Part shown: piece by piece, positions 23,741 to 32,919 of the stretch
Layout of the letters: every line of letters begins with the position of its first letter
Numbering within the stretch: position 1 is the stretch's first letter
Assembly: GCA_964036045.1 (NCBI GenBank)
Contig: OZ038383.1
Location: 34,677,394 to 34,741,393 of the forward strand
Length of the DNA stretch: 64,000 nucleotides
Direction: 5' to 3'
DNA from: Eutreptiella sp. 'Long Island Sound 2002'
Taxonomy: Eukaryota; Euglenozoa; Euglenophyceae; Eutreptiales; Eutreptiaceae
The notes under the pieces: generated by a model
Told to the model about the DNA's origin: nothing
What the model saw: only the letters and a program-made list of their open reading frames with translations
Databases searched by the model: none
Translations under genes and position numbers: made by a program

Positions 23741-23743
23741 CTA

Positions 23744-25936
23744 TTGCCATTCTTCTTCTTCGTTCGGCTGTACGTCCTGTACTTGTCCTTCGTCAACCCA
23801 TTCTTCTCCTGCTTCGACAGCATTCACTCCTTTTCCACGTCCACGACCACCAAATGACTTTCCACCACCACCTTTCTTACCTCCTTGGCCTTTGTTGTTG
23901 GAGGTGTTGGAATTGGGGTTGGATTCGTTGGATCTGCCCTTGCCTCGACCTCCAGTATCTTTGTTGTTGCCGAAGGACTTGTTCGCTGGCGTCTCCGCGT
24001 ACAGGGGGTTGCCATTCACCTTGGAATCATCTTGATTCCCGGACTTTCCTTTGCCATTTCCACCTTTTTGTCCAGATTTTCCACCAGATTTTCCACCAGC
24101 ATCGGTCCATCTTGAGTCGCTTGGATCTCCGCCTTGCTGCGAGTAATCTTTTGGTGTCCAGTCTCTGTTCTTTCCTTTGGACTGCCCTTTACCCTTTCCC
24201 CTTCCATGCTGGTCAGCATCTCGTGCTCCATCCTGCTGGGGATTTTCGGGAGAACTTCCCTTTCCATCCATTTTGGACTGAATTGTCCTGAGATCTGAGG
24301 GCGTCCACCTGTGATCTGCGGTCGTGTGAGTCGCCGCTCGACCTTCTTTTCCAAGGGCAATGCACACAGAGCATCCCTTCTCACCAACGGCGTTGACCTT
24401 GCCTCTGAAGCCATGTGCATCCTGGGACTTCTGGCGTTCTAAGTTTGCATACTTTTCAAGTTGGTCCCAGATCTGCTCGACTCCATACGAGAAGATCCAC
24501 GGTCGTACCTTCAAAACTGTTCCCTTATACTTCACTTTTCCATCCACCATGCTGCAGAAAAACTTAGACTGTTCAGAATCGTGGAAACCAACTCTCCATC
24601 TGCCCTCACGAATAGTGATGTCCTTCAATCCAGTAGCACTGATAGAGTGTAGCAACTCACGATCAGCCATTTTTCCCATAGTTTCTGGCAATCCTCGGAT
24701 TTCAACCCAGTTGCCCAGGACTCTTTGATCCGCCTGAGAGTCCCTGATCTTCTGCTTGGTCTCCGGCGTGAGCTTGCTCAGGAGGATCTTCTTCATTTCG
24801 CCTTCAGAAAGTCCTTCTCCAGAGTTCTCCGCCTCTTGCACCAAAAACTCCCAATCTTGCCTTGCTATTTGGATCTGTTCCAGAAAAAATTTCTTGATCG
24901 CCCTGAAGTTCCCCAGACGGTTCCTGTAATGATCTTCAGGAAGTCGAGAGCCTTTCTTCTTGAGACTTCGGTACAGCTCTTCGTACGTCAGGGGATTTCC
25001 TTGATTTTGCCTTTCCACATAAAGGTTATAAGTACTCTCCCTGAGCTTGCCAGTCAAGCAGTCCATCAACCCAAGAATCCAGAGCTCCTTGTCCAGTTTC
25101 TCCGTCTGCAGCCACACCATGAACTGCCTCTCGAAGGACGCCCAGTAATTTGGGTGCCCTGAGAACTTCGACTGCTTCATTACTGACCCTCTCAGCCTCA
25201 TGTGCAAAGGGTTCAGCAAGTGTTTCAGGTTGAAATTGGTGGCTGTGCCAACCGGATTGACGAACACCAGGTTGACAGCGGCGCCTCCCATTGCCTGTGC
25301 CTGCGCAATTGCGGCCGCCAGCAACGCCTGGTCCACAGTAGGGTGCACGAACGGCGTCTGCGGTGCTTGTTGCAGCCTCATCTCCTTCAATTTCTTCTGC
25401 TTTTCTTTGATCTTGGCGTCGTTTTCTTTCTGCTGCCGGTCCTTCTTCTTCAAGGCTATTGATCGCTCCTTCACGGTGGTCCTTGCTTCTCCATCAATAT
25501 CTCCGACAGTACCCACGGACAGTACAGACTTCCCTGACGAAGATTCTCCTCCTTCGGTACCCAGATTGAACCCAATAGGACTTCCCAATCCAGTAGGGGG
25601 GATACCAGAAATTCCAGTAAAAGCTCGATGGTGGCCAGTAAAAGCTGGAGGTGCCGGAGAATGTGGAACGCCGTAAGGCGTGGATGTAGGTGCAGCTGAG
25701 GAGGTAGGTGCTGGGTGGCTTGCCATCGTAGGCGCTGGTCCAGTGAGCGCAGTAGTGCTCAGATTTTGTATCAGATCTGTAAGCTTCTCCAACTTCTGTT
25801 CCATCTCCTTCCACTTGCTGTCATCATCCCTCTTTTTCTCCTTGGCGGCCTTCTTCAGCTCCTTCACCCTTGATTCCAGCGACGAAATCTGTCGTCGACA
25901 GGAGCAGTCCTTGGCGCACTCGCCACAGGAAGGGCA
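23744..25936 (-). pseudogene. gag: gag continuation of element C: coiled coil, capsid, zinc motif
   Basis: Open from just after TGA 25937-25939 to TAG 23741-23743, about 730 codons in the same frame as the N-terminal gag. It opens with a cysteine cluster CPSCGECAKDCSC, then a coiled coil (SLESRVKELKKAAKEKK, MEQKLEKLTDLI). A P/G-rich stretch is followed by a second charged helix, a capsid-like region (KFSGHPNYWASFERQFMVWL), and a CX2CX10HX4H motif, CSVCIALGKEGRAATHTTADH. The tail is Gly/Lys/Asn-rich, as in nucleocapsids. No internal stop in ~2.2 kb indicates recent constraint. Particle assembly and RNA binding are the expected roles. Confidence 0.8.
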
Positions 25937-26914
25937 TCACGTCCCCTTTCCTTTGCTTCTGACCTCGTCGACCCAAGTGTCAACACTGGAGGCAGAGCTG
26001 GGGAGTTTGGACAGTTGCTCCCTGGAGAGGTGGGAATGTGTCGAATCACACCTCATTTTGTCGACCTCGTCGTCGTTCCGACTCCAGGCGCCCGACGGAC
26101 AAGCGTGCGGATGCACATTCTGGCGTCTCTCCTCGGCGATGATGGCCATCTGCACCATCACGGCGGCCTGGTGGTCGAACTGGTCCATCAGCTCCTCCCA
26201 GTCCTCTTGCTCCTGCAATGTGGCGTCAAATCCCGACCGGCCGCTGTCCCTGAGGAACTGGCACGACGCCCTGAACCAGTCCCTCAGGCGGCCACGATAG
26301 CCCGCCTCCGCCAGCAGCCAATTCTGCCTGTGCAGGAATTCCTCATTCCAGATCTGCTGGAAGTGGTTTTCCCAGTAATCACCACTAATTCCAGTACCAG
26401 ACTGCTCTCCTTCGCTGCTGCTGTCTTCTAGATCAGGCAAAGCTTGAGAGGAGGAACCAGATTCACTCGAGGAGGGAGATTCTCGACCGGGTTTAAGGTT
26501 GGGTGGGGCGTTCACACAACAATCAGCGCAAGTATGAACTCCAGGCCAATGCCTATGGCCACAGTAAGGGCACTCTGACGGATGATCCTCGGTTCGCTGG
26601 GGAGATGCTACGAAGGTAACCTCAGGGGGAACACGCAGCGACCCAGAAGGAGTAATAGCCCCGCTAAAGTCCGACGATCTCAGAGTATCAGTGGAGATTC
26701 CAGAAGCAGAGTCATGATTTCCTCTGCTACCATGTAACCGCTGCATAGTGGTTGATCTTTGTTGTGACTGCGAAGTCTGTAGCCTTGATGCCCCAGGGGT
26801 CGTAACGCCCGACACTGCCCCTGATATCTCCGAACCCACATAACCCTCTTCGGACCCATATCCAGCCTCTGGGAGCGACATATGCGAAGCACTTGTAAGT
26901 CCAGTGAACTCCAT
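25937..26914 (-). pseudogene. gag: N-terminal gag of element C, begins inside the LTR
   Basis: The ATG at 26914 lies 299 bases into the 5' LTR. The frame then runs through the LTR end and the PBS (26721-26732), whose bases encode part of LHGSRG. It includes a zinc-binding-like CPYCGHRHWPGVHTCADC (about 26500-26580), an S/E-rich stretch, and a helical segment WEELMDQFDHQAAVMVQMAI. It ends at TGA 25937-25939 just before the CPSCGEC cluster of the next segment in the same frame, so the stop may be a Trp codon mutated to TGA. Since the start is in the LTR, the element promoter must be within the first ~300 bases of the LTR. Confidence 0.75.
26721..26732 (-). other. Primer-binding site of element C
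   Basis: The minus strand reads TGGTAGCAGAGG directly adjoining the LTR end GTTACA, 12 of 12 complementary to CCTCTGCTACCA, an initiator tRNA-Met 3' end. Confidence 0.92.
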
Positions 26915-27212
26915 GGTGGAGTATGAAGAGTACGAAGACCCGGTCTACAAAATTGGAGCAGACATGGAATCTCAATGCGCATTCATCGCACATAATGACA
27001 CAACGTGAAATCATTCGAAATAATTCAAATAAATCCGATTGGGAAATCACGAAAGACAAATGCGACTCGACGCGCGCTCACAGGCGACATCTGGCTGCGA
27101 ACGGAAAACATGAAATGGAGCGGAAAATTTACTGCACTAATGTACATCTGAGAATCATTGAAATTCTGATCACATCAGTGTATAATTGAGTGCTGTCACT
27201 GCTGCCGTTACA
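26733..27212 (-). repeat. 5' LTR of element C (480 bp)
   Basis: TGTAAC...GTTACA ends; it matches 16940-17419 with about ten substitutions and no length change. It contains the gag start codon at 26914. No TATA box is clear on the minus strand upstream of that ATG. Confidence 0.95.
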
Positions 27213-27217
27213 AAGAG

Positions 27218-27631
27218 TCGGACCTTGAGAAGACAGTGGCCGCAGCATCTGGAGTATACCGCGATGTCTGCTCAGAAGAACCGCCGTATCACACAGCAGA
27301 CTAATTGTGGGAAGGGCTAAAACAAGGGGACGAGGGCGCGCGATTGTTGTTTGTGTTTTTTCTGCGTCTGCGGAAAAAAGAACGGACGCGTTGCAGCGTT
27401 GAAAAGGCAATCGCAGCAGAGGGTAAGAGATGGGTCGCTGTTTTGATAGAAGAGGCCTTGCGTGTTTATGTATTGATGCGCCACCGCGCAGTCCCGTACC
27501 AGGGGAAGCCGAAGTCTGTTCTTGCGATAGAGGGAAGTAGGGCGCAGCGTCGCATTTTGGCAAGGTCAGGTCTGGCGCGATATAGCAAATCACACATACC
27601 ACGAGCAAAGACACATCCTCCATCATTGGAA
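27218..27631. other. Gap between element C and gene Y, nothing recognised
   Basis: About 410 bases with no convincing motif. A plus-strand ORF beginning here is the shadow of gene Y on the other strand. Confidence 0.4.
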
Positions 27632-28009
27632 TCACATGTCATAACCCCCATGGAACCGCATTTCAACGAGTCCTTGTCGGATGACGGGCGTCAAGCCTGC
27701 CCACGGTGCACTTGTGTAGCATACAATAGCATAGCGTTCCCCACGCCAACGCGTAGGTCCATGCAAATCGTATGCATTGAACCGGACGCGGGCTCTTGCA
27801 TCGACCAAGCGTCCCCATGTGATTTGCTCCCCCTAATGTGCCCATGCACGGGACTTGACTTCCCCCTCTCCCAAATAAACCGTCGTGAAAAGGTATCCCC
27901 CATCAAAATCACCAATGGTGATTTTGCCAGTGAGAGCACAATCGTCGGGGCCATGAGTATGAAGCTTAATGGGGGCTCTCCCCGCGCCATGCACGGGAGC
28001 AATGCTTGC
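27632..28009 (-). pseudogene. Gene Y, C-terminal part: possible 2OG-Fe(II) dioxygenase-like fold
   Basis: Same frame as 28010-28740 after a TAG at 28010-28012; another TAG at 27833-27835; final TGA 27632-27634. Motifs seen are KLHTHGPDDC, then ITIGDFDGGYLF, then about 45 residues later RVRFNAYDLHGPTRWRGERY and AIVCYTS. The order (LHT-x, GDF-GG-L, F-x-H-x8-R, V-x-Y-T) resembles the double-stranded beta-helix of TET/JBP-like 2-oxoglutarate dioxygenases, with LHTH where HxD would be expected. That reading is mine and unproven. The two stops could be real breaks or hidden splice borders. Confidence 0.35.
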
Positions 28010-28740
28010 CTAGGACAAATGGGGGAGGTATTGTCGCACAAATTCATTTATACATCGCACCAATGGCACCATTTTGGAGGTCCGTGCGGACATTGCAATC
28101 TCCTTGCAAAAGCTTGGAAATGCCATAATGACCCAAGGAGAAGCCTCCGATAGAGAGTGCCATGTCTCTCTATCTTCTCCCAACCCCTTTGCATGACGTA
28201 GTTTCTCAACGAGCATGTCGGCCAGGAATTGCGGAGGTGGCGAGCTCCATAGCTTTTGCGTTGCATCCACTCCCTCCTTGTTTGGCGTGTTCTTGTTGGG
28301 TGCCTCATCGCTCTTCCCCTCTTGCGCCACGGCCACACTTGCGTCACTTGGGATGGCGGGCTTGTCGTTGACATCCTCCGTGGTCTTTGCCTCTTCTCCT
28401 TGCTCTCGCTCTTCCATGGGTTGATCCGCTTCCTTGGTGCCTTCCTTGCAGTCGGTACGCAACATTCCCTCATCGGCCTTGGCTGGGGACCCCCCTTCGC
28501 CCATTTTTCCGGCGTCACCATCACCGTCACAGTTGGGCTCCATCACGCCTTCGCCATGTGCAGGGTTGCCGGCCCCACTCGACCTTCGCAATGCCAAGGC
28601 AACCGTTGCCAAATCCAATGAAAACTGATATGGGGAAGGCAGGTGAGGCGCGGCCTTCTCCAACCAGCCCCCTGTTGCGTTCTCGTCACTTGTTCAGAGC
28701 TTTCCACGCTCCCATCCAACTCCCGTAGAGCGGCCTTCAT
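28010..28740 (-). pseudogene. Gene Y, middle part, unrecognised
   Basis: A frame open from 28663 to the TAG at 28010, acidic and Lys/Pro-rich in its first half (EEREQGEEAKTTED, NKEGVDATQKLW), then more globular: FLADMLVEKLRHAKGLGED and PSFCKEIAMSARTSKMVPLV. Another frame just upstream (28740) starts KAALRELDGSVESSEQV. No known domain recognised. It shares strand and direction with the C-terminal part and with 29383-30024, so I treat them as one gene with introns or decay between. Confidence 0.4.
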
Positions 28741-29382
28741 ATCTTTCTTCTACTTCTTCCTAAATTTCTCCACCTTTCTTCGATCCATGGTGAGCTGCCT
28801 TTCCCCAATGGGGATCGGTGCCCATACTCCACTCACAATCAGACCAGGGCCACGCTTGTCGCAAACCAGCATGGCGGTCGGCACGTCCATCGCCATGAGC
28901 TATGAAGGGCGGTCCCACAAGTGCAAGGTGTGCAAGTGCGTGGTTGCACAACAATGTTGCGTTGACAAACACTCGGCAAATCCATAGCGAAAATTAACGA
29001 AGTTTTCTGTGGGAGCCTTAATGGGGCATCTGATGCACGTCCAACAAACAAATGAATGCTAAACATCACCCTCGTTGCACCAGGGGCCGCTTACCCACAC
29101 CTCCTACGACCATTTTCACATGGAGTGTGTGCATTGTGGCACTTGCAAACAGTTGCACACCGGTTGCACACCTTTTCAACAGGGGTGTAGGTCGGCGTCA
29201 TCCCACCGAGAGGAGTGGGTGTTGTTGGCGGTCCACTTGCACATGTATGTGCATGTGCATTTGCTTTGCGCCTGGTGCCTCGCAAAATTGGTGCGCCGGC
29301 CTCCAATAATGACGCGGGTGACGCGCCGTACGCCCCATCGCTGTGAACATCATATACTTCCTCCGAAACCTCTGATACATTG
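28741..29382 (-). other. Gene Y interior, probably intron plus small exons
   Basis: Coding character is patchy: one frame near 28750-28880 reads LIVSGVWAPIGERQLTMDRR, which looks like protein. In contrast 28925-28970 and 29120-29185 are dense in TTGCAC/GTGCAA motifs like those in the proven intron of gene X. Splice sites could not be fixed by eye. Confidence 0.3.
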
Positions 29383-30024
29383 TTAAAAAAAAGTTGTGGG
29401 CCCTGCCCATGTCCGTGGCCCGCCCGCACAGGCTTTTGGGATGCCGCCGCTGACCCACTTTGCCGCAATGTCCTCTCCCAACGCAGCCTTTTGCAACACC
29501 ATGAATAGGGCATACAAGGCGGCCTCGCTAAGCACCATGCATGCTTGCGCATTGCCTTGGAGGCCAATCCTCACGATTTTCCAATCACTCCATCGCGTGG
29601 CGGTGAGGGCACGGCCTTGCCACAAATACGTGATAATTCTTGAGGGGTCAACTTGGCGGCACTTCTTGAGCCAATGATACAACGCGCGCCTATACCAATA
29701 TTTGGGGATCACATCCCGGAGCCACCGCCATTCCAAACTGTCATCCGCGAGCGGGGCGTCCATGTGAGAACTATGGTGGACCAACAACTCGCTTTTACAC
29801 GGGAAGTGGGGTTGCAATCGAGGCAGGATCGGTTGTTCGGTTGGTTGGTTGCTCGGTTGTTCATCAACTTGCGGCTTCTTCGGCTTTGTTACCTCACCAC
29901 TACTTGACGCTTGACTCCCGCTCCCACTTGCTTGTAGGGGTCTACTTGACCCTCCAGCGCTTCCGCTCCCGCTTGCTGGTCTTAGTTGTAGGAGTTGTTG
30001 GAGTTGTTGGAATTGTTGGTCCAT
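29383..30024 (-). CDS. Gene Y, N-terminal part, unrecognised protein
   Basis: ATG at 30024. It begins with a Gln/Leu-rich helix (MDQQFQQLQQLLQL), then an S/G-rich linker and a TEQP stretch. A globular segment follows: SLEWRWLRDVIPKYWYRRAL, YLWQGRALTATRWSDWKIVR and AALYALFMVLQKAALGEDIA. The frame closes at 29383, but a neighbouring frame continues with NNVSEVSEEVYDVHSDGAYG, suggesting a splice site or frameshift near 29390. No family recognised. It lies 205 bp downstream of the end of gene X on the same strand. Confidence 0.45.
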   Translation of the reverse strand: MDQQFQQLQQLLQLRPASGSGSAGGSSRPLQASGSGSQASSSGEVTKPKKPQVDEQPSNQPTEQPILPRLQPHFPCKSELLVHHSSHMDAPLADDSLEWRWLRDVIPKYWYRRALYHWLKKCRQVDPSRIITYLWQGRALTATRWSDWKIVRIGLQGNAQACMVLSEAALYALFMVLQKAALGEDIAAKWVSGGIPKACAGGPRTWAGPTTFF

Positions 30025-30228
30025 GGTTGTGCATGCGCAACCGCTACAGAAAGAAAGATGGGACCCGGGTGTACAACTTGTGGTTGCACAATGCAACAAC
30101 CCACTTGCACAAGTTGCACACCACTTGCACAAGACTTGCACACGCTCGGCGTACAGCACACATGCACATGTCCAAACACACTTCGGTCCAATCAGCGACT
30201 AGATGACATGCAACATGAACACACACAC
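30025..30228. other. Gap between genes X and Y, TTGCACA-rich
   Basis: Contains about eight TTGCAC(A/AAG) motifs between 30080 and 30145 and no ORF of note. It could be an intergenic spacer or an intron joining X and Y. Confidence 0.4.
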
Positions 30229-30842
30229 CTAATCAGCATTTGCACGTTGCCATCGAGGCATCTCCTCGGCGAGGAAGAGACGTTCTAGCGCTTGCGTCAG
30301 AAGGCGCGTAACACGTTCCGTTGGAGTGCCTTTCCCTCCTCCCCTTGCCGGAGAGCACAAAAAATGGTCCTTGAAGAGGTAGTTTAGCGACTCTACAATG
30401 TCGCCGCTAAACATACCGCAACCCAAGGATGCAAATTTTTCAGATCCTCGGGAGCATCATATTGTAGCCATAACAAATATGGTGATCGAATGGTAGGACA
30501 AATTGTCCTTTTGAACTTCTTCGCAATGGATTTACAATTGACGGTGTTCAAATTGAACCTCCAACTTTGGAGTATCGTAAATAAAGAAGCCATTTGTACT
30601 ACCACATCAATGACATGGTTTGGAAGCTTCATGGCCTTGCAAATATGACTCCCATTTGCCAACAAGAGCCATGTCTCTTTCCCATCCGGAGAGGCATGGC
30701 CCTTGAGACTAATTTTGGACTTGGCACAATTGAGGCGATCTTGAACACGATCCCTAGTGGCCGGTGGAAGGTCCTTACACTTCTTCCTAATAAATTTAGT
30801 GAGGTAATCACCAACCAGAATAACAAGGTGCAATATGCACAT
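30229..30842 (-). pseudogene. Gene X, 3' part, unrecognised
   Basis: The frame from 30842 reads KFIRKKCKDLPPATRDRVQD, LLANGSHICKAMKLPNHVID, WRFNLNTVNCKSIAKKFKR and WLQYDAPEDLKNLHP. Near 30420 coding character moves to another frame (MFSGDIVESLNYLFKDHF, ARGGGKGTPTERV) ending at a stop at 30229. The last segment looks like the C-terminus of a transposase-like or large alga-specific protein, but I cannot name a family. The right part (from 30757) also belongs to the left copy of the 840-bp duplication. Confidence 0.45.
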
Positions 30843-31595
30843 ACCACAAATTTGAACCGTTCCTCTACATGCAACAAGGGTTCACTCACACATCCTCTGG
30901 CGTTGGTACAATCCAACCCCTTCTGAGAACGTTTATATAACTTTTTGCCACTCTTGGGTGAACGCCGCCACTTTCAGTCCACCCGGTTTCCCTTGAGCTC
31001 GTACCACACCGCATAAGTATAAATACTCCATATACGAAATTAGGCTGAAATTCCTAGCACTTTCCGGAGCCATGGGGAGTCACCACCTAACATGACTCGG
31101 GCACGACACCATTTTCCACCAATGAGGATCCATCCGGTGTTTATAATACTTTGGATCGCCCCAAAGTCTTTGAAAAAATTTCACTTAGAGCACCGATGTC
31201 GTGCTCAATTGTGAGGGCGACATGGATGGTCCAATTATAAGCTAGGGTGCGCCGTTTTGACCATGGTTGGCAAACCCAATGGCCAATTGCACCGGAGGGC
31301 GAGATCCACAAGGGATTCCATCACCCCTAATGATAAAAACATATGGACGTTCCCCGTCCAAAAGAGGGAACTTCATTGTATCAAGTATATCATCTTGAGT
31401 TGAGATATACTTGAAAAACTCATCAACATCCCAACGGACACCTACCTTCCCATTATAATCGCTTGGGACTAGGATTTGCTTGCTCCCAAGCTCCCGCCAA
31501 GCAATCTTGAAAGCCTCAAACGATAGAAAGGGGTGCTGCCAATTTGAGGGGAGGCGCTCCTTCCAATCGTTGCGAAGCTTGGATACCCATCGGAT
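30757..31595. repeat. Left copy of the ~840-bp duplication flanking element D
   Basis: Matches 47521-48360 from GTGGCCG(G/A)TGGAAGG to GGATACCCATCGGAT with about 15 substitutions and two single-base indels (around 2%). It carries part of gene X (RWVSKLRND, GERPYVFIIRGDG, GGDSPWLRKVLGIS). In this copy the coding sequence runs on the right straight into element D instead of the intron. Confidence 0.9.
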
Positions 31596-31608
31596 GGGTA
31601 GGTAGGTA
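31596..31608 (-). other. 3' terminal tail of element D
   Basis: The minus strand ends TACCTACCTACCC against the gene X sequence ATCCGATGGG. A short microsatellite tail is typical where target-primed reverse transcription begins; there is no poly(A). Confidence 0.5.
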
Positions 31609-32919
31609 TCTTCGGGAGCTCGGGATGCCTCCTTTGACATTGCAGGAAGAAGGTCTTAACAAGGGGACGTCCTGTCCCTCCCACTGCCCTATGTCAGGGG
31701 CCTCTTGAGCCGCTCCCGCATGTGCTCGGGAAGGCATTGTCGCGGCCGACCAGTCCATGTGTCTCAGGTGGGAGGGTGTCCCCACATGTGTCCATGGGTA
31801 GGGCCACATGCCCCCTTCTTTGGGCAGCAGCTCTGCGGGCTGCCCAGCCGTGTGGAGTATCTCTCACCACAAGGGGTATTGCTCCCGCTAGTCCACGGTA
31901 CGACCGCCTCACCCTTGTGGCTTGAGTTGCGGGGCCACTCTGCTTGGCAGGCGGCCCCCTCCTGGACTGTGTACCGGCTCGCCTGTCACCGGTTGCTTCC
32001 ATGGCTCCGGGTGACGTTTGCCATGGTCCCCGATGCAGCCTGGCCGGGCTCGGACCAGTGGCCTTGGAGTACCGCTCCTGCCACTGTCCCGGTGGGTCGG
32101 CTGGGTTGCCCCAGTGCGTCCGACCCATGGGGTGTTGGTTCTTTCCTGTCCCTCGGCCGCCCTACGTGTGTGCAGTGTCCTGGGCCGCTTGGCTCCTGTT
32201 CACCGGTGAGCCCGCGTGGTTTGCTGTGTTGCGTCTGCGGTGTCCTGGGCCACTTGGCTCCTGTTCACCGGTGTGCTCGCTCGGTTTGTTGTGTTGCGTG
32301 TGCGGTTTCCTGGGCCACTTGGCTCCCGTTCACCGGTGTGCGCGCTGTGTGCGGTGCGCGTGTGCCATGGGTGGTTGTGTCCCTCTTCCTCCCCCCCTAA
32401 TTTTCGTTTTTTTTTATCGAAAACAAAGAAAAACAGGGGCGCGCGTACACTGCAGGCACAGGCACGGGCAGCTGGTGCGGCGGTGCAATAGTGCTGTGTC
32501 CTCTGGCGTGTGTCGTCGGTGCTGTGGCGGCGATCGCGCCCCAGGGGTGCGGCTCGCGCGTCCTGATCTACACGGGCTTGGGCCAGGGTGGGTTTGGTTA
32601 GGTGTCTCTTTGCTTCTGGAGCTGGCTGGTTAGGCGGCTGTGTGGGCTGTGGGTGTGGGCTGTGGTTACGTTGTTCCCTCGGCGGGCCTGGTTAGGAGTC
32701 AAGGGTTAGCGGTTTCGGGGTGTGGCTCGGGTTTGATTTGTGTTTGGGTTTTGGCTCGGTTAGGCGGTTGTGACGGTAGCGGGCCTGGGTTCGGTGCCTT
32801 TGGGCGTAGTGGTGCCCGTTGTCGTGTGCGTTGGCGTCCTTCGGCGTCCGGTTCGTTTGGTGACTTCTGGGCGGGGCCTGGCGTGGCGCCCCGTGGTGGT
32901 GGTTTGCTGGGTAACGGGG
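31609..32919 (-). other. 3' UTR of element D
   Basis: No sustained reading frame on the minus strand. It contains the 64-bp tandem repeat at 32177-32370 and an A/T island near 32398-32440 with TTTTCG...CGAAAA inverted arms. The plus-strand ORFs here are by-products of composition. Confidence 0.5.
32177..32370. repeat. 64-65-bp tandem repeat, three copies, in element D 3' UTR
   Basis: Units starting near 32177, 32242 and 32306 share TCCTGGGCC(A/G)CTTGGCTCC and GTTCACCGGTG. The last copy is partial. Confidence 0.75.

Larger units (their letters stand above)
16935..27217 (-). mobile_element. Element C: complete Ty3/gypsy chromovirus, 10.27 kb plus target duplication
   Basis: LTRs of 480 bp at 16940-17419 and 26733-27212 share TGTAAC...GTTACA ends and about ten mismatches by eye (roughly 2%). 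AAGAG flanks both sides (16935-16939 and 27213-27217), the 5-bp target duplication expected for this group. A PPT abuts the left (3') LTR and a 12-base PBS abuts the right (5') LTR. The domain order is gag, gag continuation with zinc motif, protease, Dam-like domain, RT, RNase H, zinc-binding domain, integrase, chromodomain, which defines a chromovirus with one extra domain. Stops at 25937, 23741, 21515 and 19320 and a frameshift near 21045 make this copy defective. Confidence 0.93.
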
